From assembly GCF_900128975.1 (NCBI RefSeq), contig NZ_FQVC01000005.1, forward strand, positions 186,001-250,000: a DNA stretch of 64,000 nucleotides, given 5' to 3'. A model generated the notes under the pieces. It ran no database searches. It saw only the letters and a program-made list of their open reading frames with translations, and was not told the DNA's origin. The position numbers and the translations under genes were made by a program. The DNA is from Devosia limi DSM 17137 (GTDB lineage: Bacteria; Pseudomonadota; Alphaproteobacteria; Rhizobiales; Devosiaceae). Positions 48,210 through 57,040 of this stretch are shown piece by piece. Numbering within the stretch: the stretch's first letter is position 1; each line of letters opens with the position of its first letter.

Positions 48210-49190
48210 ATGAACTGGATCGACAACTTCGTCCGCCCGAAAATCCGCTCGTTCCTCGGCAACAAGCGCGACACGCCGGAAAACCTGTGGGTCAAGGACC
48301 CGGAATCCGGCGAGATGGTGTTTTACCGCGATCTCGAAGCCAATCAGTGGGTCGTGCCCAATTCGGGCTACCACATGAAGATCAAGCCATCCGATCGGCT
48401 GGCCAATTTCTTCGACGAGGGCAAGTATGACCTGGTGCCGGTTCCCGCCGTGCCGGTCGATCCGCTGAAATTCCGCGACCAGAAGCGCTATACCGACCGC
48501 CTCAAGGAAAACCGCGCCAAGACCGGCAATGATGACTCCGTCATCGTCGCCACCGGCAAGCTGTATAATCGCGACACCACCGTCGCGGTGCAGGACTTCG
48601 ATTTCATCGGCGGCTCGCTCGGCATGGCCGCCGGGCAGGGCATCATCACCGGGCTGGAAACCGCAGCCAATCGCAAGACCCCCTTCGTGCTGTTCGTCGC
48701 TTCCGGCGGCGCCCGCATGCAGGAAGGCATCTTCTCACTGATGCAGATGCCGCGCACCACCGTTGCCGTGCTGCGCCTGCGTGAAGCCGGCCTGCCGTTC
48801 TTCGTGGTGTTCACCGATCCGACCACCGGCGGCGTTACCGCCTCCTACGCCATGCTGGGTGATATCCATATTGCCGAGCCCGGCGCGCGTATCGGCTTTG
48901 CCGGCGCCCGCATCATCGAGCAGACCATCCGCGAAAAGCTCCCCAAGGGCTTCCAGCGCTCGGAATATCTCTATGAGCACGGCATGATCGACATGGTCGT
49001 GCACCGCCACAACCTGCGCGCCACCATCGGCTCGCTCGCCGGCATCCTGACCCGCTCGGAAGCCGTGGACGAACTGGCCCGCAGCGCCGCCGCCACCACC
49101 GGCGTCAGCATGCGCGACGTGGCCGTTGCCGCCGAAGGCGATGATGACGATATCGCTGGCAAGCCGCCCGAAGCCGTGCACGCTGAATAA
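48210..49190 (+). CDS. accD: Acetyl-CoA carboxylase carboxyltransferase beta subunit, lacking the zinc finger cysteines
   Basis: AccD forms the carboxyltransferase with AccA in the first step of fatty acid synthesis. The 326-residue crotonase-fold protein has [29 protein letters not shown], and [18 protein letters not shown]. In E. coli the N-terminus is a Cys4 zinc finger. Here the corresponding region reads [18 protein letters not shown] and the whole protein contains no cysteine. Many Hyphomicrobiales keep one Cys (VKCPxTGEM); this one has Asp. The C-terminal extension is acidic. It sits in the conserved order trpA-accD-folC. Confidence 0.96.
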   Translation: MNWIDNFVRPKIRSFLGNKRDTPENLWVKDPESGEMVFYRDLEANQWVVPNSGYHMKIKPSDRLANFFDEGKYDLVPVPAVPVDPLKFRDQKRYTDRLKENRAKTGNDDSVIVATGKLYNRDTTVAVQDFDFIGGSLGMAAGQGIITGLETAANRKTPFVLFVASGGARMQEGIFSLMQMPRTTVAVLRLREAGLPFFVVFTDPTTGGVTASYAMLGDIHIAEPGARIGFAGARIIEQTIREKLPKGFQRSEYLYEHGMIDMVVHRHNLRATIGSLAGILTRSEAVDELARSAAATTGVSMRDVAVAAEGDDDDIAGKPPEAVHAE

Positions 49191-49220
49191 CCACAAGGGC
49201 TTCGGCGCAAGCCATGTGAC

Positions 49221-49258
49221 GGCGCTTGACCCATCCGGGTTGAGCGCCGTTCGTTTTG
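49221..49258 (+). terminator. Probable terminator after accD
   Basis: GGCGCTTGACCC and GGGTTGAGCGCC form a 12-bp stem (two G-U pairs in RNA) around ATCC, followed by GTTCGTTTTGG. It lies 30 bases after the accD stop and 37 before folC, so folC may have its own promoter or be read through. Confidence 0.6.
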
Positions 49259-49295
49259 GCGCTACCCCAGTGTCTTCCTTCCTCCGGATCGTCCC

Positions 49296-50588
49296 ATGTC
49301 CCGCACCGACGCCATCCTCAAGCGCCTTTCGGGGCTGCATCCCAAGCTGATCGATCTGAGCCTGGAGCGCATCTCGCGCCTGCTTGAAGAGCTCGGCCGC
49401 CCGCAGGATCGGCTTCCCCCGGTGATCCATGTCGCCGGCACCAATGGCAAGGGCTCGACGATCGCCTATCTGCGCGCCATGCTCGAAGCTTCAGGCAAGA
49501 GCGTGCACGTCTATACTTCTCCCCATCTGGTGCATTTCAACGAGCGCATCCGGCTCGGCGGTACCCTTGTCGGCACCCGTCAGCTCAATGCCGCGCTCGA
49601 ACGCGTCGAAGCCGTCAATGCCGGCCAGTCGATCACCTTTTTCGAGGTCACCACCGCCACGGCCATGCTGCTGTTTGCCGAAAACCCCGCCGATTACCTG
49701 CTGCTCGAAGTCGGCATGGGCGGCAGCTACGACACCACCAATGTGGTCGATCATCCCCTCGGCACCATCATCACCCCGGTCGATCTCGACCATCAGCAGT
49801 TCCTCGGCAATACCATCGGCAAGATCGCCGTGGAAAAGGCCGGCATCCTCAAGAGCGGCGCCCCCGCCGTGATCGCCCGCCAGGCCGATGATGGCCGCGA
49901 CACCATCGAGCGCGCCGCCCACCGCCTCGGCGTCACCCCGTTCTGGGCCGGTCAGGACTTCGATACCTATGCCCAGGATGGCCGGCTGGTCTATCAGGAC
50001 GAAACCGGCCTGCTCGATTTGCCGCTGCCCCGGCTGATCGGCGCCCACCAGATCGGCAATGCCGGCGTCGCCATTGCCGCAATCCGCCATTTCGGCCTGC
50101 CGGTCGATACAGCAGCGATAGAGCGGGGCCTGCAGACCGTGGTCTGGCCCGCCCGCCTGTCGCCGCTCAAGGGCAAGCTGTCCGATATGCTGTCGCCCGG
50201 CAGCGAACTCTGGCTCGATGGCGGCCACAATGCCCATGGCGCCGCCGCCCTGTCGCGGGCGCTGGTCGCCATGAACCAGACCCGTCCGGCGCCGCTGGTG
50301 CTGATCGTCGGCATGATGAACACCCGCGCGCCCGCCGATTTCTTCATGCCCTTCGCGGGGCAGGTGGCGGAGGTCTTCACCCTGACCATTCCCGGCGAGC
50401 CCAACGCCCATAAGGCCGCCGATATTGCCGCCGAGGCCAAAAAAGCCGGCTTCACCGCCAGTCCCAAGCGCTCCGTCCTCTCTGCCCTCGCTGCCGCCGC
50501 CGAAATTCCCGCTGCGCGTGTCGTCATCTGCGGTTCGCTCTACCTGGCTGGCGACGTTCTGCACAAAAACGGCACCCCGCCGGTTTAG
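49296..50588 (+). CDS. folC: Folylpolyglutamate synthase / dihydrofolate synthase
   Basis: FolC adds glutamate to dihydropteroate and to folates. The 430-residue Mur-ligase-like protein has the P-loop VIHVAGTNGKGSTIAYL (about residues 43-59), YTSPHLVHFNERI, the omega-loop-like FFEVTTATAMLLF, EVGMGGSYDTTNVV and the C-terminal LDGGHNAHGAAALSRAL. The length is typical. It converges with the GH3 gene, with a REP-like palindrome between. In relatives trxA and addA come next on this side. Here a GH3 and an extra thioredoxin intervene. Confidence 0.96.
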   Translation: MSRTDAILKRLSGLHPKLIDLSLERISRLLEELGRPQDRLPPVIHVAGTNGKGSTIAYLRAMLEASGKSVHVYTSPHLVHFNERIRLGGTLVGTRQLNAALERVEAVNAGQSITFFEVTTATAMLLFAENPADYLLLEVGMGGSYDTTNVVDHPLGTIITPVDLDHQQFLGNTIGKIAVEKAGILKSGAPAVIARQADDGRDTIERAAHRLGVTPFWAGQDFDTYAQDGRLVYQDETGLLDLPLPRLIGAHQIGNAGVAIAAIRHFGLPVDTAAIERGLQTVVWPARLSPLKGKLSDMLSPGSELWLDGGHNAHGAAALSRALVAMNQTRPAPLVLIVGMMNTRAPADFFMPFAGQVAEVFTLTIPGEPNAHKAADIAAEAKKAGFTASPKRSVLSALAAAAEIPAARVVICGSLYLAGDVLHKNGTPPV

Positions 50589-50614
50589 GCGCGCCAGACC
50601 CTTCCCACCCACAA

Positions 50615-50690
50615 CGTCACCCCGGCGAAAGCCGGGGTCCAGTTTTGGAATGTGCAAAGAAACTGGATCCCGGCTTTCGCCGGGATGACG
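50615..50690. repeat. REP-like double palindrome (GTCACCCCGGCGAAAGCCGGGG family)
   Basis: Two hairpins in inverted order: CGTCACCCCGGCG-AAA-GCCGGGGTCCAG at 50615-50642 and CTGGATCCCGGC-TTT-CGCCGGGATGACG at 50663-50690. Each is itself a stem, and the two also complement each other. It lies in the convergent gap between folC and the GH3 gene, where it could terminate both. This sequence class is widespread in Alphaproteobacteria. Confidence 0.75.
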
Positions 50691-50731
50691 GCCAGTGCTG
50701 CTTCAACCAGCGCCGCGCGTGGTCCCGCCTC

Positions 50732-52402
50732 TCAATACTTCGCCTGCTCGCTGCCGCAAAATGCGTCGACCGGGCTGACGCCCACAAACGGCGTCCTGCC
50801 CATCAACGCGTCGACCACTGCCGCCTGAACCGGTTCGCTGGTGCCATAGGCGTTGATATAGGTGGGTACGCGCGGCGCATCGTAGAGATAATAGGGATAG
50901 CCAAACGAGATCATCAGCGTCGGGATATCGTGCCAATAACGCGCCATCGCGTCGAACAGCCCGCCGGTCAGTTTCATCCAGTCGATGAAAATCCGGCTGC
51001 GCGTCAGCAGCGTTTCCTCGCCGAACAGATACAGCACCAGGTCAAAATCCTTGGGGCTGACGCTCATGCCAGGGGTGAACTGCGTCACCACAAAGCCCTC
51101 TTCCTCCAACCGCAACGGCACGCTGAAGGGCAGCGGCTCCGGGCTGAACGGCAGGACTATGCCGCCCGAAAACACCAGCACCCGCTTGTGGCGCCCCGGC
51201 TGTAGCGGCAGCAACCCCGGCAGGTCCTTGACCAGTGTCGGCACCCGCGCCGTCACTTCGGTGGCAATCCGCCTGCTCTCCTCGGTCCCCACCAGCACCC
51301 GCGCCGCCTCCGGCGTTGGTGCCGCGTGGCTTCTATGCAGCCCCAGGGCGGCCTTCAGCGCCAGTACGCGGGTCACTGCCTCGTCCACCCGCTCCTGGCT
51401 CAGGCGGCCATCGGCAACGGCTTTGACCAGCCGCATCAGGTCGGCATTGGGATCGTCCGAGAACAGGATCACGTCACAACCCGAAATGATCACTTCCGGC
51501 AATGTCTCGTCGCGCGGCCCGAAATCGCCGAGCCCCGCCATCGGCGTCGCGTCGGAAACAATGAGCCCGTTAAAGCCGAACTTTTCGCGCAACAGGTCGA
51601 TATTGAGCAGCTTGCTCAGCGAGGCCGGCCGATAGGCTTCGGCGCCGGCATCGGGGTTTTGGGACAGGATATAGGCCGGGAAGGCGATATGGGCGGACAT
51701 CACGCTCATCACCCCCGCATTGATGGCCGCGCGATAGAGCCGGCCAAAGCCGCTCTCCCACTCGTCCAGGCTCAGCGGATTGATCGTGGTCACCAGATGC
51801 TGGTCGCGGTCGTCATAACCCTCGCCCGGCCAGTGCTTGACCGTGGCGGCGACGCCATTGGCCTGGAAGGCGGCAATCTGGGCGAGCGCCTGCCGCTCGA
51901 TCCGGTCGACATCGCTGCCATAGGAACGGGTGCCGACAATGGCGCTCTTGAACGCAGCATTGATGTCGATTACCGGGGTAAAGCTCCAGTTCAGCCCTAC
52001 GGCGCGGGCCTCGCGGGCCATGATCGTGGAAATCGCAGTGGTGGCTTCAACGTCATCGACTGCCGCCAGCCCCAGCGGGTTCGGCACCGTCGTGCCAAAG
52101 GGCAGGCTCATGCGACTGCCTTCGAGATCGGCGCTGACCAGCATCGGCACCGGTCCGACATCGTCATAGCCTTGGGCCAGCGTGATCTCGGCGCCGAGGT
52201 CGGGCGTGAAAATGCGGGTAATGCCGCCCGGCTTGAAGCTGCGCAGCTGGTCCAGAACGTCTTCGGGCGGACCGCGCATCAGCAGCACGAACAGCTGCGC
52301 CAGCTTGTCGCGCGGGCTCAGATTGTCCCGGGTCGCATGGACCCAGGCCATCGCTTCGTCATCCAGGTTGAACGGTGCTGCCGAAAGATCGATCTGCGCC
52401 AT
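50732..52402 (-). CDS. Glycoside hydrolase family 3 protein (beta-N-acetylhexosaminidase-like)
   Basis: The 556-residue product has the GH3 N-terminal barrel: DKLAQLFVLLM, the substrate-binding ADLEGSRMSLPFGTTVPNPLGL, KHWPGEGYDDRDQHLVTT (the NagZ-type H/D motif, normally KHFPGHGxxxxDSH) and the nucleophile Asp in GLIVSDATPM. A second domain of about 200 residues follows, more like GH3_C than minimal NagZ. No signal peptide is seen, so it acts in the cytoplasm. Its substrate may be recycled muropeptide or another GlcNAc glycoside; the GEG change near the active site makes this uncertain. It is not part of the usual folC-trxA-addA neighbourhood. Confidence 0.88.
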   Translation of the reverse strand: MAQIDLSAAPFNLDDEAMAWVHATRDNLSPRDKLAQLFVLLMRGPPEDVLDQLRSFKPGGITRIFTPDLGAEITLAQGYDDVGPVPMLVSADLEGSRMSLPFGTTVPNPLGLAAVDDVEATTAISTIMAREARAVGLNWSFTPVIDINAAFKSAIVGTRSYGSDVDRIERQALAQIAAFQANGVAATVKHWPGEGYDDRDQHLVTTINPLSLDEWESGFGRLYRAAINAGVMSVMSAHIAFPAYILSQNPDAGAEAYRPASLSKLLNIDLLREKFGFNGLIVSDATPMAGLGDFGPRDETLPEVIISGCDVILFSDDPNADLMRLVKAVADGRLSQERVDEAVTRVLALKAALGLHRSHAAPTPEAARVLVGTEESRRIATEVTARVPTLVKDLPGLLPLQPGRHKRVLVFSGGIVLPFSPEPLPFSVPLRLEEEGFVVTQFTPGMSVSPKDFDLVLYLFGEETLLTRSRIFIDWMKLTGGLFDAMARYWHDIPTLMISFGYPYYLYDAPRVPTYINAYGTSEPVQAAVVDALMGRTPFVGVSPVDAFCGSEQAKY

Positions 52403-52510
52403 GCTGGCCTCCGCCGTCTTGTTTTCTAAAGACTTACCAGAGGTCCAGGCCCGGCGTTAGCCCGATCTGCAGGGCGAAATCGCAGCAATGCAATCGATTG
52501 TAGCCAAGGC

Positions 52511-52834
52511 CTAGGCCGCGTGGCTCTCCAGCCATTTCACCAGCTGCGCCCGCGACTGTCCGGCGCCCACCTTGAGATCAACAGGCTGGCCATCCTTGAA
52601 GATGATCAGCGTCGGCATGGCCCGCACATTGTATTGCACGGTGATGCCCGGATTGCTGTCGACGTCCAGCTTGACGATCTTGACCTTGCCGGCCAGCTCC
52701 ACCGAAAGCGCATCCAATATCGGCGACATCGCCTTGCAAGGCGGGCACCACTCCGCCCAGAAGTCCACCAGTACCGGCACGTTGGCCTGCAACACTTCAG
52801 GGGTAAAATCGGCATCAGTCACATGCTTGGCCAT
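52511..52834 (-). CDS. Thioredoxin-like protein with CPPC active site
   Basis: The 107-residue thioredoxin fold has the active site FWAEWCPPCKAM (CPPC rather than CGPC), the conserved cis-Pro loop VRAMPTLIIFKDGQ, and the same length as the trxA product 366 bases upstream. Identity between the two is clear across the whole chain (VLVDFWAEWC..C.A..P.LD.LS.ELAGKVKIVKL). The ATG at 52834 follows GGAG. The CPPC dipeptide should shift the redox potential. No signal peptide is present, so it is cytoplasmic. It probably arose by duplication of trxA. Confidence 0.92.
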   Translation of the reverse strand: MAKHVTDADFTPEVLQANVPVLVDFWAEWCPPCKAMSPILDALSVELAGKVKIVKLDVDSNPGITVQYNVRAMPTLIIFKDGQPVDLKVGAGQSRAQLVKWLESHAA

Positions 52835-52970
52835 GCTCGTCTCCATCGGTAAGCAACGATGAAGACTAGACAGAGTCGGTGCGCCTGGAAAGGCATACCA
52901 GATGTAGTGGCTGCGCCGGGATTGGAATGTTCTTCCAGTCTGCCGACTGGCCCCCCGTCCCCCCTCACCG

Positions 52971-53051
52971 GGTCATTCCCGCGCAGGCGGGAATCCATTC
53001 TTCTCTCACCTCCCACAACAAGAGTGGATTCCCGCCTACGCGGGAATGACT
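52971..53051. repeat. REP-like double palindrome (GTCATTCCCGC family)
   Basis: GGTCATTCCCGCGCAGGCGG at 52971-52990, running on to GAATCCA at 52997, and TGGATTCCCGCCTACGCGGG at 53025-53044, running on to AATGAC at 53050, form two hairpins that are also mutual complements. It lies between the two thioredoxin genes. The rest of the 365-base gap holds the trxA terminator and no gene. Confidence 0.75.
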
Positions 53052-53124
53052 CCGTGTTGGGGGCAGGGCGTGAGTGCGGGCGATAAAGCATCGTCTCCTC
53101 CCTCCAAGGGCCCGCCCCACAAAC

Positions 53125-53152
53125 AAAAACACCGCCGGATTGCCCGGCGGTG
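53125..53152 (-). terminator. Rho-independent terminator of trxA
   Basis: On the minus strand CACCGCCGG (53152-53144) and CCGGCGGTG (53138-53130) pair around a 5-base loop, followed by TTTTTGTTTG. It lies 48 bases after the trxA stop, so the CPPC thioredoxin gene needs its own promoter. Confidence 0.85.
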
Positions 53153-53199
53153 TCAAAATTCAGTGCTGGGGCTGCGACCAGCCGGGACTGGCGCTGCAA

Positions 53200-53523
53200 T
53201 CAGGCAGCGTGGCTCTCGAGCCACTTGCTGAGGCCGGCCTTGGGGGTCCCGGCGCCGATCTTCATGTCGGCAGCTTCGCCGCCCTTGAACAGGATCATGG
53301 TCGGGATCGAGCGGACGCCGTACTTGACGGTGGTCGAGGGATTCTCGTCGATGTTGAGCTTGACGATCTTGACCTTGCCGGCCAGTTCAGTCGACAGCTC
53401 GTCGAGCACCGGAGCGATCGCGCGGCAGGGCCCGCACCACTCGGCCCAAAAATCCACAAGAACGGGCTCTTTGGAGTTGAGGACTTCCTCGCCGAAAGTG
53501 GCGTCGGAAACATGTGTGGTCAT
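53200..53523 (-). CDS. trxA: Thioredoxin
   Basis: TrxA reduces disulfides in cytoplasmic proteins. The 107-residue product has the canonical FWAEWCGPCRAIAPVLDEL, SIPTMILFKGGEAADMKIGA and a normal length. The ATG at 53523 follows AAGG. The frame is open 26 codons upstream without thioredoxin similarity. Its place right after addA, 79 bases downstream, is conserved in Hyphomicrobiales, which identifies it as the ancestral copy of the pair. Confidence 0.97.
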   Translation of the reverse strand: MTTHVSDATFGEEVLNSKEPVLVDFWAEWCGPCRAIAPVLDELSTELAGKVKIVKLNIDENPSTTVKYGVRSIPTMILFKGGEAADMKIGAGTPKAGLSKWLESHAA

Positions 53524-53602
53524 CAGAATTGCCTTTTGGGTTGAAAGCGGTGGTCTGTTTGCTCTGAAAGCTGGTGTGAGTCCATAGCCAGTACAAGCCA
53601 AG

Positions 53603-56600
53603 TCACCGGATGGTGAAACCGGCAGTCGCCGCGCCCAGCACGTCGGGCGGCAAATTAGTCAACGATTCCAATGATGTCCAGAGAATGGCGGCGCTGACCG
53701 TCCTGCCAGGGAAAAGCTGACCTGCAACCAATGCATATAGCCCCAGTTGGGTGAGATAGTTTCCCGGCACGGAATCAGGCCTATCGGGCACGACTGCGTC
53801 GGACTTGTAGTCGACCACCATTACCCCGGCCTCGTCAATCACCAGCCGGTCGATGCGCCCTGCTAATCGGATCGGTTGGCCGTCCCGCAGCGCGTCCACG
53901 AGGAACGGTATTTCGGGCCGGCTATTGGCCCCGAAGATCGCCGCCAGTTCCGGCCGCGTCAGGATGGAGATGGCCTTGGCACCCAAAGCGTCATGGCGCT
54001 CCGGTGTGTCGGGCAGCAGGGCCAGCAGTGCCTTGGGCACGACAGCGGCCCAGAGCGCCGGCTCCACTTTGCCCAGGTGCTGCAGCAGCGCATGCAGCGC
54101 AATGCCCTCGCGCCGCGCCGTCTCGGCGTCACCCACCCGTTCGGCCAGGCTGTCGAGCGCTGCCATCGGCGCCACATGGCTGCGCGCCGATGACGGGCTC
54201 ACCAGGGTGATCGCCTGCGGCTGTGGCAGCGGTGCAAGGCTCAGGGGCAGGGGAGGCGGCGGCGCGGAACCGGAAAACCTGGTCACCGCCGGTGGCGCTA
54301 CTCGCTCGCGTGGATAAACCAGCGCGATTTCGGTGCCCGCATCATCGCTGACGCTCTCGGCGGCATCGCGCAGCGCCAGTTCGATGGTTTGGTACCAGCT
54401 GCCGGCCAGCTGCGTTTCGCGCTTGGTGCCGGGTGTCAGCGGCCCGGTGACATAGAGTTCGTCCTCGGCCCGCGTCATCGCCACATAGAGCTTGCGCCAA
54501 TATTCCTTGAGCAGGTTGGCTTCGACCCCCTGCTTGATCTGCAAGCTGCCGCCAGCATGCTGGCGGCTACCGGAAGCATGCACCAGCATCGGCGCGTCGC
54601 CGCCCACCACATAGACAGGACGGTTGGTCTGGTTGCCCTGCGGCTTGCTGGCAGCATCGGCCAGAATGACGATCGGCGCCTCGAGCCCCTTGGCGCCATG
54701 CACGGTCATCACTCTGACGCCGCTGCCGGCTTCCGCCAGCTCGCGCTTGATCGAGACATCGCGCCTGCGCATTTCGGCGACAAAGCCCTGCAGCGATGGC
54801 TGTCCGCCCTGCTCATGCGCCAGCGCCAGCTCCAGCAGCTCGGCGAACACGTCATCGACTTCGCTGCCCAGCCGTGCATGGAACCGCCGCAAGCCGCCCT
54901 CGGCATAGAGCACCTGGGTCAGGAACTCGAACGGCCGCTCGAAATCCAGCTCGCTCCGCCACCGCGCCAGCCGCCCATAGGCCTCGGTGCCATTGACGCT
55001 GGCCGCCATCTGCAGCGCCTGCCACAGCGTCTGTCCCTTGCTGCGCGGCTGCGCCAAGGCCAGCAATTCGGCCTCGTCGATATCAAATAGTGGCGAACGC
55101 AGCAGCGCCGCCAGCTGCAGATCGTCCGCCGGATTGAGCAGCACATCGCACAGCGCCAGCAGGTCCATCACCGCAATATGGCCGGTCACCGCCAGCCGGT
55201 CGGCGCCCGGCGTCGGCAAGCCCTCAATGCGCAGCGCCCGGATGATTTCCTGGAATGCCGCCCCGCGCGACTGCACGAGGATCAGCACGTCATCGGCGCG
55301 GATCGGCCGATTGCGTCCGGTGAGTGGCCGCTTCTTGTCGATCCAGCCACGAATTTCCTTGGCAATCCGCTCTGCCACCTGCCGCGGTGCCCCACGCTCG
55401 CCATTGCTTTGTGGCTCGGTTGGCCAGGCATCGGCAGCATTGGCTGAAAACGCCTGCTGTAGCGGCGGCCATAGCGTTACGCTGCCCCCGCTCATGGTAC
55501 GGGCAGTGTCGTGATGCACCTTCTCGCTTTCCAGCAGCGCATCCTGAATGCCCGGCTGGTCGCTGACCATGTCCACGGCCTGCAGGATTTCGGGCAGGGT
55601 GCGGAAACTGGTGCGCAGCGGCAGCGGCTGGAAATTGACCCCCGCTTCCCTTGCGCGCTGCTGGAACAGGCTGCCGGTTTCCCCGAACAGCGACGGCTCC
55701 GCCCCCTGGAACGAATAGATCGACTGCTTCTGGTCCCCCACCGCAAACAGCGAGCGCGGCCGCGTCACTGCCCCGGCGCCGGTGAAGAACTCGTCGGCAA
55801 TGGCCCGCACCACCCGCCATTGCTCGGGATTGGTGTCCTGGCTCTCATCGACCAGAATATGGTCGATAGCCGCATCGAGCTTGTATTGCACCCACGGCCC
55901 CAGCGAGCGATCGGCGAACAGATCGCCCAGCCGCTCCACCAGATCATCAAAGTCCAGCAGCGAGCGCCCGCGCTTCTGCCGCTCATAGCGGGCGACAATC
56001 GCCGCCACCACGTCGAGCAGCGCCTCGCTGCGTTCCACCAGTTGCGCCTTGCCCATGGCGTCCACAAGGCCCGCGATACGGTCCTGCTCCGCCTCCAGCC
56101 GCGCCAGGATATGGGGATAGGCCGCCTGTTGCTTGGCGGTGAGCAGCGAACGCTTGCCCTTGTCCGTAAAAAACGCCGCCCGCAGCTTGGTGGCGTCCAG
56201 ATGCTCGGGATCAAGCCGCGCCAGCAGGTCGATGAACCGCCGGCTACCGCTGGGGTCGCCGTCGAAAATCTGCACCGCCTCGTGGATATCCAGCGGTTTG
56301 AGGAGACTGGCGCCTACCAGCATCCGCGCCAGCTCAGCCGAACTCTCCGTGCCCGCGCCCACCATGCGGCGAAGATTGGCCTTGGCGCCGTCAATATCGG
56401 CCAACACCGTCTTGAGCTTGCGTCCGTCGCTCAAGGCGATGTCGATCGCCTCGGTGATCTGGAAATCGCTGAGCATGCCGAACAGCGTCTCGACCGCTGG
56501 TGCCACGCCTTCGCCGCGCAGCCCCTGTGCCAGCACCGCCTCACGCGCTGCCAGCACCATGCCGGCCCGCTCGTCTTCCTCGATCACCTTGAAATCGAAC

Positions 56601-57040
56601 GGCACCCCGGCCTCCAGCGGGAACCGGTGCAGCACCGATTCGCAGAAGGCGTGGATGGTGACGATCTTGAGCCCGCCCGGGGTTTCCAGCGCCTTGGCGA
56701 ACAGTGTCCGGGCCACGCCCATCAGGTCACGGTGAAACGCCGCGCCCTCGATTTCGCGCAGTTCCTTTTCCAGCGCCGCGTCCTCGGCCACCGCCCATTT
56801 GGCCAGCTCATCGGCCACGCGGCGGCGCATTTCGGCCGCTGCCGCCTTGGTATAGGTCAGGCAGAGGATCGATTGCGGCGTCACCCCGGTCAGCAACAGC
56901 CGCAGCACCCTTCGGGTCAGCACGAAGGTCTTGCCCGAGCCGGCATTGGCCGACACCCAGATCGACCAGCGCGGATCGGCGGCCTTGGCCTGGTTGGCCT
57001 TGGTTTCGGGCGAGATATGGGGTTTGCCGCGCTCGCTCAA
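53603..57040 (-). CDS. addA: Double-strand break repair helicase-nuclease AddA
   Basis: AddA is the UvrD-like helicase and nuclease subunit of AddAB, which processes double-strand breaks for RecA. The 1145-residue protein has helicase motif I in ANAGSGKTFVLTRR (about residue 35), LCLTYTKAAAAEMRRRV, HILVDESQDTNPEQWRVV, LFAVGDQKQSIYSFQGAEPSLF, VMTVHGAKGLEAPIVILAD and a C-terminal RecB-type nuclease (GRIDRLVIDEAGVMVVDYKSD, about 1075). It starts at TTG 57040, overlapping the addB stop (TTGA). An upstream in-frame start would lie inside addB and is not needed. Confidence 0.96.
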   Translation of the reverse strand: MSERGKPHISPETKANQAKAADPRWSIWVSANAGSGKTFVLTRRVLRLLLTGVTPQSILCLTYTKAAAAEMRRRVADELAKWAVAEDAALEKELREIEGAAFHRDLMGVARTLFAKALETPGGLKIVTIHAFCESVLHRFPLEAGVPFDFKVIEEDERAGMVLAAREAVLAQGLRGEGVAPAVETLFGMLSDFQITEAIDIALSDGRKLKTVLADIDGAKANLRRMVGAGTESSAELARMLVGASLLKPLDIHEAVQIFDGDPSGSRRFIDLLARLDPEHLDATKLRAAFFTDKGKRSLLTAKQQAAYPHILARLEAEQDRIAGLVDAMGKAQLVERSEALLDVVAAIVARYERQKRGRSLLDFDDLVERLGDLFADRSLGPWVQYKLDAAIDHILVDESQDTNPEQWRVVRAIADEFFTGAGAVTRPRSLFAVGDQKQSIYSFQGAEPSLFGETGSLFQQRAREAGVNFQPLPLRTSFRTLPEILQAVDMVSDQPGIQDALLESEKVHHDTARTMSGGSVTLWPPLQQAFSANAADAWPTEPQSNGERGAPRQVAERIAKEIRGWIDKKRPLTGRNRPIRADDVLILVQSRGAAFQEIIRALRIEGLPTPGADRLAVTGHIAVMDLLALCDVLLNPADDLQLAALLRSPLFDIDEAELLALAQPRSKGQTLWQALQMAASVNGTEAYGRLARWRSELDFERPFEFLTQVLYAEGGLRRFHARLGSEVDDVFAELLELALAHEQGGQPSLQGFVAEMRRRDVSIKRELAEAGSGVRVMTVHGAKGLEAPIVILADAASKPQGNQTNRPVYVVGGDAPMLVHASGSRQHAGGSLQIKQGVEANLLKEYWRKLYVAMTRAEDELYVTGPLTPGTKRETQLAGSWYQTIELALRDAAESVSDDAGTEIALVYPRERVAPPAVTRFSGSAPPPPLPLSLAPLPQPQAITLVSPSSARSHVAPMAALDSLAERVGDAETARREGIALHALLQHLGKVEPALWAAVVPKALLALLPDTPERHDALGAKAISILTRPELAAIFGANSRPEIPFLVDALRDGQPIRLAGRIDRLVIDEAGVMVVDYKSDAVVPDRPDSVPGNYLTQLGLYALVAGQLFPGRTVSAAILWTSLESLTNLPPDVLGAATAGFTIR

